Source: Alphaproteobacteria bacterium | GTDB taxonomy: Bacteria > Pseudomonadota > Alphaproteobacteria > Caulobacterales > Caulobacteraceae | DNA length: 64,000 bases | NCBI GenBank assembly: GCA_018821435.1 | Contig: JAHJME010000010.1 | Location: 124,001-188,000 of the forward strand | Direction of reading: 5' to 3' | Shown here: positions 8,854 through 19,998 of the stretch, one piece after another | Layout of the letters: every line of letters begins with the position of its first letter | How positions within the stretch are numbered: position 1 is the first letter of the stretch | The notes under the pieces: model-generated | What the model was told of the DNA's origin: nothing | Databases searched by the model: none | The model's input: the letters and a program-made list of their open reading frames with translations, nothing else | Made by a program: the position numbers and the translations under genes

Positions 8854-9625
8854 GAGCGCGGAAGATGGCGAATTCGCCGCCAGTTGGAAGCCCCGAGTCC
8901 AGATGGCCTGGCGGGTGGCCCTCGACATGCTGTTCCCGCCCCAGTCGCTGGACGGCGGCCCGCGGCCGCTGGCGGGCGGGTTTTCCGCCCCGGCCTGGAG
9001 CCGGATCCGCTTCCTGGACGGCCCGGTCTGCGATGGCTGCGGGCAACCGTTCGAGTTCGATCCCGGCGCCCGCTGCGCGGCCTGCCTGAGTAAGCCGCGG
9101 GCATTCGACGCCGCGCGGGCCGCGTGCCTCTACGACGACACCTCGCGCGGGCCGATTCTGCAGCTCAAGCACGCCGACCGGCTGGACCTGGCGCCCATGT
9201 TCGCCCGCTGGCTGTCACGCAGCGCCCGGGAGCTGATCGAGGAGGCGGACGCCATCGCTCCGGTGCCGCTGCATCCGCTGCGCCTGCTGCACCGCCGCTA
9301 CAACCAGGCCGCTGAGATCGCCCGGCCTCTGGCCGCCATGACCGGCACGCCCTACCTGCCCGACGCCCTGGTCCGCCGCCGGCCGACGGCGACGCAGGGG
9401 GGCAAGTCCGGCTCGGGCCGCAAGCGCAACGTGGCCGGGGCCTTCGATGTGCCGGAGGGCCGCCGCAAGCAGGTGGAGGGTTTGCGCATCCTGCTGATCG
9501 ATGATGTTTTGACCACCGGCGCCACCGCCGAGGGCTGCGCGCGGGCGTTGAAGGCCGCCGGGGCCGTGCGCGTCGATTTGGCCGTCGTCGCCAGGGTACA
9601 AGCCGCCGCGGGACTCACCATATGA
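8852..9625 (+). CDS. comF: ComF family phosphoribosyltransferase-like protein
   Basis: A 257-residue ComF/GntX-type protein. The C-terminal phosphoribosyl-binding motif ILLIDDVLTTGAT is intact. The N-terminus has the usual LFPP signature, but the first zinc-ligand pair is missing (SLDGG in place of CxxC) while the second pair is kept (CDGCG and CAAC). ComF proteins act in DNA uptake or single-stranded DNA handling; the exact role is unknown. ATG 8852 lies behind a G-rich SD-like run (GAGGGGG). It heads a co-oriented group with grxC, a nitrilase and a DUF1178 gene. Confidence 0.88.
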   Translation: MSAEDGEFAASWKPRVQMAWRVALDMLFPPQSLDGGPRPLAGGFSAPAWSRIRFLDGPVCDGCGQPFEFDPGARCAACLSKPRAFDAARAACLYDDTSRGPILQLKHADRLDLAPMFARWLSRSARELIEEADAIAPVPLHPLRLLHRRYNQAAEIARPLAAMTGTPYLPDALVRRRPTATQGGKSGSGRKRNVAGAFDVPEGRRKQVEGLRILLIDDVLTTGATAEGCARALKAAGAVRVDLAVVARVQAAAGLTI

Positions 9626-9657
9626 AGCTGAACAAGGACGTGCTTCGTTAGATCGCC

Positions 9658-9921
9658 ATGACCCAGCCCATCACCATCTACACCAAGCCCTTTTGCCCCT
9701 ACTGCATCCGCGCCGTGTCGCTGCTGGAGAAGAAGGGCGTTGAATTCACCGAGATCGAGGCGGCCTTCGATCCCGACAAGCGCCAGGAGATGCTCCAGCG
9801 CTCGGGCGGCCGCGCGACGTTCCCGCAGATCTTCGTCGGCGAGCGCCACATCGGCGGCTGCGACGAGATGATGGCGCTGGAGCGGGACGGGAAGCTGGAC
9901 CCGCTGTTGCAAGCGGCCTAG
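9658..9921 (+). CDS. grxC: Glutaredoxin 3
   Basis: An 87-residue glutaredoxin that reduces disulfides and mixed glutathione disulfides in the cytoplasm. The dithiol active site CPYC is at about residues 13-16, with the TFPQIFV cis-Pro segment and the GGCDEM glutathione-binding turn following. It is full length for GrxC. It follows comF by 32 bp, an order common in alphaproteobacteria; the upstream sequence has no strong SD, so coupling to comF translation is possible. Confidence 0.96.
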   Translation: MTQPITIYTKPFCPYCIRAVSLLEKKGVEFTEIEAAFDPDKRQEMLQRSGGRATFPQIFVGERHIGGCDEMMALERDGKLDPLLQAA

Positions 9922-9926
9922 GCGCC

Positions 9927-10066
9927 CATCCCTCCTCTTTAGGGGAGGGACAGCTCGCCGGAGGTGAGCAGGGTGGCGAACTCACGTCCAGGCTCCGCGC
10001 CTGATCTCGAGACGCCCACCCGTCGCGGGCCTCGCCCGATCCACCCTCCCCTAAAAAGGAGGGATG
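9927..10066. repeat. Intergenic inverted-repeat element
   Basis: Two 23-bp arms (9927-9949 and 10044-10066) are reverse complements with a single mismatch, separated by 94 bp. Each arm is itself a small hairpin (CCTCC / GGAGG type). The internal text (GCTCGCC...GGTGAGCAGGG) looks like the dispersed intergenic repeats found in Caulobacteraceae genomes. It lies between grxC and the nitrilase gene and may stabilise or attenuate the transcript. Confidence 0.7.
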
Positions 10067-10080
10067 AGTATGCTGAGGGC

Positions 10081-10896
10081 ATGAAGGTCGGCCTGATCCA
10101 AACCCGTACGCCCGCGACCCACGCCGCGGCGCTCGCCCATGTCCTGCCGCTGGTTCACGAGGCCGCCGCCGGCGGCGCGCGGCTGATCGTGACGCCGGAG
10201 GGGACCAACATCCTGCAGAAGGATCGCGAGACCCTGCTGCCGCAACTCACCTCCCTGGCCGACGATCCGGTGGTGAACGGCCTGCGCGAGGCGGCGAAGG
10301 ACCTCGGCGTCTGGATCGACATCGGCTCGGCCCTGGTGACGCGCGACGACGGCAAGGCCGCCAACCGCCAGGTGCTGATCCGCCCGGACGGTTCGATCGC
10401 TGCGACCTACGACAAGCTGCACATGTTCGACGTGGACCTGCCCAACGGCGAGACGGCCCGGGAGTCGGCGACCTATGAGCCGGGCGACCGCGCCGTGGTG
10501 GCCGACGTGGACGCCCTGAAGCTGGGGCTGACCATCTGCTACGATCTGCGCTTCCCGGCCCTGTACCGCGCGCTGGCCATGGCCGGCGCGACGGTGATCA
10601 CCATCCCCGCCGCCTTCACCCGCCCCACGGGCGAGGCGCACTGGGAGGTGCTGATGCGCGCCCGGGCGATCGAGACCGGCAGCTATGTCCTGGCCCCGGC
10701 GCAGGGCGGCTTTCACGAGGATCGGCGCGGCACCTGGGGCCACTCCCTGGTTGTCGAACCCTGGGGGCAAGTCATTGCAAAACTTGACCATGACGAACCG
10801 GGCGTGCTCTTGGCCGACCTCGATTCCAGCGCGCCGGCCAAGGCGCGCGCGGCCATCCCCGTGCTGACCAACGCGCGGGCCTTCACAGGTCCATAG
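10081..10896 (+). CDS. Carbon-nitrogen hydrolase, Nit1/YbeM-like amidase
   Basis: A 271-residue nitrilase-superfamily amidase. The Glu-Lys-Cys triad is E40 (TPEGTN), K112 (YDKLHMFD) and C153 (TICYDLRFP). The last motif and the length match the branch that includes deaminated-glutathione amidase and omega-amidase, enzymes that repair transaminated glutathione or glutamine side products. That substrate is a family inference; the neighbouring glutaredoxin gene fits a thiol-metabolism context. ATG 10081 is used because the protein core begins there (KVGLIQ) and the region upstream belongs to the repeat element. Confidence 0.88.
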   Translation: MKVGLIQTRTPATHAAALAHVLPLVHEAAAGGARLIVTPEGTNILQKDRETLLPQLTSLADDPVVNGLREAAKDLGVWIDIGSALVTRDDGKAANRQVLIRPDGSIAATYDKLHMFDVDLPNGETARESATYEPGDRAVVADVDALKLGLTICYDLRFPALYRALAMAGATVITIPAAFTRPTGEAHWEVLMRARAIETGSYVLAPAQGGFHEDRRGTWGHSLVVEPWGQVIAKLDHDEPGVLLADLDSSAPAKARAAIPVLTNARAFTGP

Positions 10897-10903
10897 ACTA
10901 CCG

Positions 10904-11335
10904 ATGATCCGCTACGCCCTCACCTGCGACCATGAGCACGAGTTCGAGGGCTGGTTCGCCTCCTCCGGCGCCTTCGACGACCAGCAGGGTCGCGGGCAGG
11001 TCGAGTGCCCGATGTGCGCGTCCAAGATGGTCCGCAAGCAGATCATGGCGCCCGCCGTCGCCGGTACGAAGCGCACTGTCCGCGAGGACCCGTCGCCCAA
11101 GGCCCAGGCGATGATGATGGAGGCGGCCGGCCGCATCCGCGCCCACGTGGAAGAGAACTTCGACGACGTCGGCGACGGCTTCGCCGACGAGGCCCGCGCA
11201 ATTCACGAAGGCCGCGCCGAAGACCGCGGCATCTATGGCCAGGCCACGCCCAAGGAAGTCCGCGACCTGGTGGAAGACGGCGTTCCCGTCGCGCCGCTGC
11301 CGCCCGAGCCGCTGAAGAAGTCCGAGGTCAACTAA
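10904..11335 (+). CDS. DUF1178 family protein
   Basis: A 143-residue conserved protein of unknown function. It has an N-terminal zinc-ribbon-like pattern (C8, H10/H12 and a CPMC pair near 35-38), a central hydrophobic-basic linker and an acidic C-terminal helix region, as in the alphaproteobacterial DUF1178 family. The start is seven bases after the nitrilase stop, so the two are co-transcribed; this pairing is common in relatives. Function is not known. A terminator hairpin follows. Confidence 0.88.
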   Translation: MIRYALTCDHEHEFEGWFASSGAFDDQQGRGQVECPMCASKMVRKQIMAPAVAGTKRTVREDPSPKAQAMMMEAAGRIRAHVEENFDDVGDGFADEARAIHEGRAEDRGIYGQATPKEVRDLVEDGVPVAPLPPEPLKKSEVN

Positions 11336-11355
11336 CGCGCGCTTGCGGCGCGCCC

Positions 11356-11399
11356 GGCCCCACGGCAATCTCGGATTGCATCAGGTGGGGGCCTGTTTT
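11356..11399 (+). terminator. Rho-independent terminator after the comF-DUF1178 group
   Basis: Outer arms GGCCCCAC / GTGGGGGCC enclose a perfect inner stem GCAATC-TCG-GATTGC, followed by TGTTTTC. It separates the comF group from the first S9 peptidase gene. Confidence 0.75.
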
Positions 11400-11404
11400 C
11401 CGAG

Positions 11405-13354
11405 ATGAGTAGTCTACGCGTTCTCTTCGCTTTGGCGGCGGCGTGCCTCGCCATGCCCGCCACCGCCGCGCCGCTGTCGGCGTATGGCGGGCTGCCGTCG
11501 ATCGAGTCGGTGGAAATTTCGCCCGACGGGAGCCTGCTCGCGACGATCGCGTCCGACGGCGAAAATCTCAGTCTCACGATCACCCCCGTCGGGGGCGGCG
11601 CCGGAAAGAGCTACGCGCTGGGCGCGGCCAAGGTCCGGGCTCTGGATTGGGTCGGCTCCGAACACCTGATCATCAGCACGTCCCAAACGGCCGCCATCCC
11701 GTTCACGACGGGCCCTCGGCATGAGTATTCCCGAGGTTTCGACCTCAATCTCAAGACCGAGAAGCTTCAGCCGCTGCTCGACAAGTCGCCGGCGCGCCAA
11801 CAGACCGGCACACACTTCCGGGACAACGCCACGGCGGCGATCTGGGCCTCGGCGAATGTCCTGGCCGATTCGCCCAAGGTGCGGACGGTCGGCGGGGTGC
11901 CGACGCTGTTCCTCACCGGGATCAGCTTCGCCAACTCCAGCGCCGTCCTGACGATCATCCGCACCGACCTCAAGACGGGCGCGCAGAAGGTCGTGGAATT
12001 GGGCGAGCCCAACACGAACGCGATTCTGCTTGGGCAGGACGGCGCGCCCGTCGCCAAGACCAGCTACGAATCCGACACCGGCAAGTGGTCGCTGAAACTG
12101 CGTCGCGGCAGCGGCTGGAACGAGAACTACGTCGTCCGGGCCAAGACCGAAGAGCCGTTCCTGCTGGGCCTCGGTCGCGACGGCCAGTCGGTCGTGCTCG
12201 CCGAGCAGGGTGAGGATGGCTATCAGATCCGCGAGATCTCGTTGGACGGGGTCGCCGGCGCCCCCCTCGATGTGCAGGACGCCGATGGGGTCCTCTTCGA
12301 TCCCGACACGCACCGGATGATCGGGTTGTACGCGCTCATAGGCGATGACGAGCGCTACACGTTCTTCGATCCAAAGGACCAGAAGGTGTGGGACGCCGTG
12401 CGCGCGGCCTTCAAGGGCGACCGCGTCCGCCTGGAGTCCTGGACGCGGGACCGGCAGAAGATCGTGGTGCTGGTGGACTCTCCGACGGAAGGCGCCGGCT
12501 ACGCCGTGGTCGATTTGGCGACACGCAAGGCCGATTGGCTGGGGGCGCGGTACCAGAAGCTGTTCCCCGAGGACATCGCCAAGGTCCAGGCCATCCAGTT
12601 CAAGGCCAAGGATGGTCTCGCCTTGAGCGGATACCTGACCTTGCCGACGGGCAGGGACCCACGGAACCTGCCGCTCATCGTTCTGCCCCATGGCGGCCCG
12701 GCCTCCCGCGACACGCCCGGATTCGACTGGTGGTCCCAGGCCATGGCGTCGCGGGGCTATGCGGTGCTGCAGGTCAATTTCCGAGGCTCGGATGGTTTCG
12801 GCTGGGGGTTCACCCAGGCCGGCTTCGGACAATGGGGTCGCAAGATGCAGACCGACCTCTCCGACGGCGTTCGATACCTGGCTGCCCAGGGGACGATCGA
12901 TCCCAAGCGGGTCTGCATCGTGGGGGCCAGCTACGGCGGGTATGCCGCCATGGCGGGCGCTGCGCTCGATACCGGCGTCTACCGTTGCGCCGCCGCGGTC
13001 TCGGGGCTCTCCGATCTGCGCCGCTTCGTCGAATGGTCGCGCATGAAGAGCGGCGTGGACGCGCAGCGCTACTGGAAGCGCTTCATGGGGGGTGACGCGG
13101 CCCTGGCCGAGGTCTCGCCGGTGGCGCACATCGACCGCATCGCCATCCCGGTGCTGCTGGTGCACGGCCAGGACGACACCGTGGTGCCGATCGAGCAGAG
13201 CCGGATCATGGCTGATGCACTGACCAAGGCCGGCAAGCCGGTGGAGTTGCTGGTCCAAAAGGGTGAGGACCACTGGCTCTCACGCGGCGCCACCCGCCTG
13301 GAAATGCTCACCGCCACAATGGCCTTCGTCGAAAAACACAACCCGCCGAACTGA
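11405..13354 (+). CDS. Secreted prolyl oligopeptidase-family (S9) peptidase, copy 1
   Basis: A 649-residue S9 peptidase with an N-terminal signal peptide, so probably periplasmic. A seven-bladed propeller-like region (about 30-390) precedes the alpha/beta hydrolase domain. The catalytic triad is S509 (GASYGGY), D591 (HGQDDTVVP) and H623 (EDHW). It resembles the dipeptidyl/acylaminoacyl peptidases that Caulobacteraceae carry in many copies for peptide scavenging; the cleavage preference is not readable. A close paralogue follows 20 bp downstream. The SD in front of ATG 11405 is poor, but the signal peptide begins exactly there. Confidence 0.9.
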   Translation: MSSLRVLFALAAACLAMPATAAPLSAYGGLPSIESVEISPDGSLLATIASDGENLSLTITPVGGGAGKSYALGAAKVRALDWVGSEHLIISTSQTAAIPFTTGPRHEYSRGFDLNLKTEKLQPLLDKSPARQQTGTHFRDNATAAIWASANVLADSPKVRTVGGVPTLFLTGISFANSSAVLTIIRTDLKTGAQKVVELGEPNTNAILLGQDGAPVAKTSYESDTGKWSLKLRRGSGWNENYVVRAKTEEPFLLGLGRDGQSVVLAEQGEDGYQIREISLDGVAGAPLDVQDADGVLFDPDTHRMIGLYALIGDDERYTFFDPKDQKVWDAVRAAFKGDRVRLESWTRDRQKIVVLVDSPTEGAGYAVVDLATRKADWLGARYQKLFPEDIAKVQAIQFKAKDGLALSGYLTLPTGRDPRNLPLIVLPHGGPASRDTPGFDWWSQAMASRGYAVLQVNFRGSDGFGWGFTQAGFGQWGRKMQTDLSDGVRYLAAQGTIDPKRVCIVGASYGGYAAMAGAALDTGVYRCAAAVSGLSDLRRFVEWSRMKSGVDAQRYWKRFMGGDAALAEVSPVAHIDRIAIPVLLVHGQDDTVVPIEQSRIMADALTKAGKPVELLVQKGEDHWLSRGATRLEMLTATMAFVEKHNPPN

Positions 13355-13374
13355 GCGGGGGAGGGGAGTTGGAG

Positions 13375-15288
13375 ATGACCAGGTTCCTGATCGGACTGGC
13401 CGCGCTGCTCGTGGTGGCGCTGCCTGCGGCGGCCGCGCCGCTGGAGGCCTACGGCAAGCTGCCAAGCATGGAGGATGCGACCGTATCGCCCAGCGGCCAC
13501 GCGGTCGCGATGGTCGTCACGAACGGCGAGCAGCGCACGATCGTCGTCCAGGATCTGGCCAGCGACACGATCACGCTCCGCGGCTTCATCGGCGAGCACA
13601 AGATCCGCAACGTCCAGTGGGCGGGGGACAACCATCTGGTCCTGGTCGCCTCGGCGACGCTGAACGACTTCGACATCGATAACGGCTGGCGCGAGTGGTA
13701 CTTCGGCAGCAGCATCAACCTGAAGACCAAGAAGCTGAAGCCGTTGATGCAGAACGCGAAAGCGGATCTGTCGGCGATCTTCGACACCCCCATCGTCCGC
13801 TCGTACCGGGGCGAGCCGTCGGTCTTCGTGCAGGGCATCGTCTTCAACGACAGCCGCGGTCAGCTCTCGCTGTTCCGTATCGACATGGAGAGCGGCGCCA
13901 ACCGGCTGGTCCAGGTGGGGTCGGAAGACACCATCGACTGGGCGGTCGACTCCGAGGGCCGGCCGCTGGCGCAGGAGGTGATGAACCAGGGTTCCGGCGT
14001 CTGGTCGATCCGGGTGCGTGCGGGGGAGGGCTGGCGCGAGGCGGTCAGGATCACCGCGCCGATGGACCGCCCCCGGATGATCGGGCTGGGGCGCGACAAC
14101 GCTTCGGTCGTGTACGCGGCGGCGGACAAGGACGGGCAGTGGATGCTGCATGAGGTCCGCACCGACGGGGCGCCGCCCGCCGCGCCCATCCCGATGGGCG
14201 AGACGTCCGACGCGATCCGCGCGGCCCTGGATGGGCGGTTGATCGGCCGCTACGGCCTGGCGGGCGACGAAGATCGCTACACCTTCTACGACCCCGCCGA
14301 CGAGCGCGCCTGGAAGGCCATCGCGGCCGCCTATCCCGGCCAGCGGGTCACGCTGCAATCCTGGTCCACAGACCGCAAGAAGATCGTCGTCCTGGTGGAT
14401 TCCCCGGCCGACGGCCCGGCCTTCGCCCTGGTCAACCTGTCGACCCGCGAAGCCAAGTGGCTGGGCCGGCAGTACGAGGGGCTCAAACCCGCCGACATCT
14501 CGCCCCGCACGCCGATCCGCTTCAAGGCGGCCGACGGCCTGGCGCTGACCGGCTATCTGACCCTGCCCCAGGGCAAGACGGCCAAGGGCCTGCCACTGGT
14601 GGTGTTCCCGCACGGCGGGCCGGCCGCCCGCGACGAGCCCGGGTTCGACTGGTGGGCCCAGGCGATGGCGTCGCGCGGCTACGCGGTGCTGCAGGTCAAT
14701 TTCCGCGGCTCGGAAGGTCTGGGGGACCCGCTGATGGAGGCCGGATACGGGGAGTGGGGCCGCAAGATGCAGACCGACCTCTCCGACGGAGTCCGCCACC
14801 TTGCGGCCCTGGGGACGATCGATCCGAAGCGCGTCTGCATCGTCGGCGCCAGCTATGGTGGCTACGCGGCCCTGGCCGGCGCCACCCTGGATCGGGACGT
14901 CTATCGCTGCGCCGTGTCCGTCGCAGGCGTGTCCGACCTGCGCCGCCTGGTGGCCTACTCGCGGACACGGGGCGGGACGAGCGCCAAGCGCTACTGGAAC
15001 CGGTTCATGGGGGCGGACGGCGGCAACGACCACGTCCTGACGGACTACTCCCCGGCCCAGCAGGCCGCGAAGGCCGACATCCCCATCCTGCTGATCCACG
15101 GCAAGGACGACACCGTCGTGCCGCTGGAGCAGAGCCGGGTCATGGCCGACGCGCTGAAGAAAGCCGGCAAGCCGGTGGATTTCGTCGTCCAGAACGGCGC
15201 CGACCACTGGCTCTCGCGCGGCGACACCCGCCTGGAGACGCTCATGTCCACCATGGCCTTCGTCGAGAAGCACAACCCGCCGAACTAG
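13375..15288 (+). CDS. Secreted prolyl oligopeptidase-family (S9) peptidase, copy 2
   Basis: A 637-residue paralogue of the preceding gene, with near-identical blocks in the catalytic domain ([32 protein letters not shown]) and a more diverged propeller. The triad is S493, D579 and H611. ATG 13375 is chosen over an in-frame TTG at 13369 because GGGGAG lies six bases before it and the signal peptide begins MTRFLIG. The pair most likely arose by tandem duplication and is probably co-transcribed. The different propeller suggests different peptide selectivity, which is inference. Confidence 0.9.
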   Translation: MTRFLIGLAALLVVALPAAAAPLEAYGKLPSMEDATVSPSGHAVAMVVTNGEQRTIVVQDLASDTITLRGFIGEHKIRNVQWAGDNHLVLVASATLNDFDIDNGWREWYFGSSINLKTKKLKPLMQNAKADLSAIFDTPIVRSYRGEPSVFVQGIVFNDSRGQLSLFRIDMESGANRLVQVGSEDTIDWAVDSEGRPLAQEVMNQGSGVWSIRVRAGEGWREAVRITAPMDRPRMIGLGRDNASVVYAAADKDGQWMLHEVRTDGAPPAAPIPMGETSDAIRAALDGRLIGRYGLAGDEDRYTFYDPADERAWKAIAAAYPGQRVTLQSWSTDRKKIVVLVDSPADGPAFALVNLSTREAKWLGRQYEGLKPADISPRTPIRFKAADGLALTGYLTLPQGKTAKGLPLVVFPHGGPAARDEPGFDWWAQAMASRGYAVLQVNFRGSEGLGDPLMEAGYGEWGRKMQTDLSDGVRHLAALGTIDPKRVCIVGASYGGYAALAGATLDRDVYRCAVSVAGVSDLRRLVAYSRTRGGTSAKRYWNRFMGADGGNDHVLTDYSPAQQAAKADIPILLIHGKDDTVVPLEQSRVMADALKKAGKPVDFVVQNGADHWLSRGDTRLETLMSTMAFVEKHNPPN

Positions 15289-15357
15289 AAGCTCGATGTC
15301 AGCATCTTGCGGCGGCGCCCATCAGTGGCGGCGCCCGCCAGCCGACCCATTGAATTC

Positions 15358-15384
15358 CTTGTCCGGACGCCTTGTGTTGCCCAT
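15358..15384 (+). promoter_or_regulatory. Possible heat-shock (sigma-32) promoter for clpB
   Basis: CTTGTC (15358-15363) followed after about 16 bp by CCCAT (15380-15384), 80 bp before the clpB start. This is a loose match to the alphaproteobacterial sigma-32 pattern. clpB is normally heat induced, which is the main reason for suggesting it. Confidence 0.3.
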
Positions 15385-15463
15385 CGGCCACACTATCTCA
15401 GGCGGGCTTAGCGCCGTGCTTCAAAGGAGGCGGCGCCCGGCAATCCGCCTTCGAGGGGACCGT

Positions 15464-18049
<2,586 letters not shown>

Positions 18050-18061
18050 CGCCAAGTGAAG

Positions 18062-18091
18062 CGCCCGCCGGGAAACCGGCGGGCGTTTTGC
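18062..18091 (+). terminator. Rho-independent terminator of clpB
   Basis: A perfect 10-bp stem CGCCCGCCGG / CCGGCGGGCG with a GAAA tetraloop, followed by TTTTGCTT. It sits just after clpB and immediately before the stop of the convergent lipoprotein gene. Confidence 0.92.
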
Positions 18092-18649
18092 TTAGAGCGT
18101 GACCGGGACCGTTCGGCCGCCGCGGACGACGACGCGTTTCATCAGGGCCACGGTTCCACCGGTCCCAGTGGCCGGGCGGACCACGGTGATGGCGTACCAG
18201 GCGCCGTCGGGCAGGCCGCCGAAGGCGAACTGGTCGGCGTCGTCGCAGGTGGTGCGCTTCACGAACGGGCCCGCGTCGCCGGCCGGCGCGCTGGGCGTCC
18301 GCGCGCGAACCTCGTCGGCGGGCAGGGCGGCGCGATCGGTGGAGCCGTACAGGGCCGACATCCGGCGGCTGGACCAGGGCGTCTCGGGCGTCAGCACCAC
18401 GGCCGCGCCGGCGCAGGTGTAGCGCGCCGGACCTTGGCGATAGGTGATCTTGCCCGCGATCACATTGCCGCCGGGGCGCTGCGACCAGGCGAAGTCCTGG
18501 GGCGAGAAGTTGGCGCTGCCGCCCATCGGCGGGGGTGGCGGCCGCGAGACCGGACCTCCCGGCGGCGGCGGACCCAGGCTGGGCGTGCAGGCGGAGACGA
18601 GGGCGGCGCCGGCGAGGGCGACCAGGAACGAAAAGCGGGGGGCGAGCAT
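18092..18649 (-). CDS. Putative lipoprotein with proline-rich linker
   Basis: A 185-residue protein from ATG 18649, supported by an AAGGTGAGG SD. The signal peptide ends in a lipobox (VSAC), followed by a Gly/Pro-rich linker (about 25-45) and a 140-residue domain with two Cys (YTCAG and TTCDD) likely joined in the periplasm. No named family was recognised; similar proteins occur in Caulobacter. It is convergent with clpB and not in an operon. Confidence 0.72.
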   Translation of the reverse strand: MLAPRFSFLVALAGAALVSACTPSLGPPPPGGPVSRPPPPPMGGSANFSPQDFAWSQRPGGNVIAGKITYRQGPARYTCAGAAVVLTPETPWSSRRMSALYGSTDRAALPADEVRARTPSAPAGDAGPFVKRTTCDDADQFAFGGLPDGAWYAITVVRPATGTGGTVALMKRVVVRGGRTVPVTL

Positions 18650-18747
18650 GATCCTCACCTTATAGGCGAATGCGGCCAAACCTTGCCATAGGCCAGTCAC
18701 GATCCGTGTCCTAAGGTCGGCGAGTCAACAAACGCAGGAGACGCCCG

Positions 18748-18927
18748 ATGGCCCACAAGTTCGAGATCTACAAGGACAAGGCCGGCGAGTTCCGGGTCCG
18801 CTTCAAGTACAATTCCGAGGTCATGTTCGCCTCGGAAGGCTATGCCTCGAAGGCCTCGGCCAAGGCCGCCATCGAGAGCGTGAAGAAGAACGCCCCCGGC
18901 GCCGAGATCGACGACACCACGGACTAA
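18748..18927 (+). CDS. YegP-like DUF1508 small protein
   Basis: A 59-residue protein preceded by AGGAG at seven bases. It contains one DUF1508 unit: the KFEIYKDKAGEFRVRFK strand pair and the SEGYASKASAKAAIESVKKNA helix. YegP-type proteins are often induced by stress, but their role is unknown; E. coli YegP has two such units, this one only one. Codon usage matches the neighbours. The gene stands alone and is followed by an intergenic repeat. Confidence 0.85.
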   Translation: MAHKFEIYKDKAGEFRVRFKYNSEVMFASEGYASKASAKAAIESVKKNAPGAEIDDTTD

Positions 18928-18932
18928 ACCCG

Positions 18933-19036
18933 TTCCTCCCTTCCGGGGAGGTGGCCCGCAGGGCCGGAGGGGGTCCGCTCAAAACGCTGTTGATGACCCC
19001 CTCAGTCGGCCTTCGCCGACAGCTCCCCTGACGGGC
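18933..19036. repeat. Intergenic palindromic repeat element
   Basis: Nested inverted repeats: GAGGGGGTC (18967-18975) pairs with GACCCCCTC (18995-19003), and outer GGGGAG / CTCCCC arms flank it. The inner text includes GTCGGCCTTCGCCGAC, itself a perfect small hairpin. It resembles dispersed repeats of related genomes. It lies between the convergent YegP-like and arfB genes and could serve as a terminator for both. Confidence 0.65.
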
Positions 19037-19050
19037 GCAATTGCTCGCGC

Positions 19051-19479
19051 CTAGTCGTCGCCTTTCGGCCGGCCACGCAGCACCTTCACGCTGGACCGTT
19101 TGGTCTTTCCTTCCAGCCGCCTGAGCTTCGAGGCGTAGGTAGGCTTGGTCTTCTTGCGCGGCGGGGGCGGCGGTTTGGCCGCCTCGCGGATCAGGTCCAG
19201 CAGCCGCTCGACGGCCGCCTGGCGGTTCATCTCCTGGCTCCGGTGCTCCTGGGCCACCATCACGATGACCCCCTCCATCGTCAGGCGGTTGCCCGACAGC
19301 TTGTAGAGCCGCGCCCGCACCGGCTCCGGCAACGACGGCGATCCGCGCACGTCGAAGCGCAGTTCGATGGCGGTCGAGACCTTGTTCACATGCTGGCCGC
19401 CTGGCCCGGACGCGCGGACGGCGCGGATCTGGACCTCGTCGTCGTCCAGCCACAGGCTCTGGGTCACCTCGATCGGCAT
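19051..19479 (-). CDS. arfB: ArfB, alternative ribosome-rescue peptidyl-tRNA hydrolase
   Basis: A 142-residue release-factor homologue that frees ribosomes stalled on mRNAs lacking a stop codon. The catalytic GGQ is G27-G28-Q29 within RASGPGGQHVNK, with the codon-recognition domains of true release factors absent. The C-terminal tail is strongly basic (residues 108-140), as needed to enter the empty mRNA channel. ATG 19479 overlaps the stop of the upstream GFA-type gene by ATGA, so the two are coupled. Confidence 0.93.
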   Translation of the reverse strand: MPIEVTQSLWLDDDEVQIRAVRASGPGGQHVNKVSTAIELRFDVRGSPSLPEPVRARLYKLSGNRLTMEGVIVMVAQEHRSQEMNRQAAVERLLDLIREAAKPPPPPRKKTKPTYASKLRRLEGKTKRSSVKVLRGRPKGDD

Positions 19480-19859
19480 CAGAGCCAATCCTCGGGCAGC
19501 CAGTGGTGGCGCGTCTCGGCGCGGACGGACTGGGTCGGGCCGGGGAAGGCCGGATCGGCGAAGGCGCCCAGCGCCACGGCCGCCAATCCGGGTTTGCGCG
19601 TCGCCTCCCACCAAACCGTGGACCCGCAGGCCGGGCAGAACCGATGCACGACATCGAAGCCGGTGTCCGAGGGGCGCCTGTAGACCGTAGCCTCGCCCGA
19701 TACCTCCAGCGCCTCGACGGCGTAGAATACCGCCACCCCGAAGGGGCTGCCCGACCGCCGCTGGCACTCCAGGCAATGGCACAGCGACACGCTCTTGGGC
19801 TCGCCCTGGCAGGCGACCCGCAGCTGTCCGCAAGCGCAGGCGGCGACGCGTTCGATCAT
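19479..19859 (-). CDS. GFA family protein (glutathione-dependent formaldehyde-activating enzyme-like)
   Basis: A 126-residue zinc protein of the CENP-V/GFA fold. Cys ligands are visible as CACG (8-10), CHCLEC (27-32) and FCPACG (about 75-78). The family name comes from a Paracoccus enzyme that speeds S-hydroxymethylglutathione formation, but most members, probably including this one, have no proven activity. No formaldehyde dehydrogenase gene is nearby. It is translationally coupled to arfB and divergent from the ilvC leader. Confidence 0.87.
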   Translation of the reverse strand: MIERVAACACGQLRVACQGEPKSVSLCHCLECQRRSGSPFGVAVFYAVEALEVSGEATVYRRPSDTGFDVVHRFCPACGSTVWWEATRKPGLAAVALGAFADPAFPGPTQSVRAETRHHWLPEDWL

Positions 19860-19920
19860 CGGCCCCGCATGCCACGGTTCGGCCTAGCCGACGAGAGATC
19901 GGGCGTGTTAAAGCAGCGCC

Positions 19921-19998
19921 ATGCACGCGTTTTGCATCCAGCTCGTAAATCTTCTTCCGACCGCCTCCGGCGGGCCGGTGAGGGATGTCGTGCGCTAG
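19921..19998 (+). CDS. Putative leader peptide of the ilvC attenuator
   Basis: A 25-codon open frame ATG 19921 to TAG 19996. Eight residues are branched-chain: Ile6, Leu8, Val9, Leu11, Leu12, Val20, Val23 and Val24. The cluster at 6-12 lies just before a hairpin, where a stalled ribosome could act. It has no strong SD. Reading it as a leader peptide depends on the antiterminator and terminator found downstream. Confidence 0.65.
   Translation: MHAFCIQLVNLLPTASGGPVRDVVR

Noticed and set aside
11414..13273. A 619-codon open frame antisense to the first S9 peptidase
   Set aside because: High GC makes long antisense frames common. It has His/Arg/Gly-rich text without domains, and the plus strand carries an intact signal peptide and catalytic triad.
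13069..15273. A 734-codon frame antisense to the second S9 peptidase
   Set aside because: Same reason: codon-bias shadow of a clear gene, with composition unlike a folded protein.
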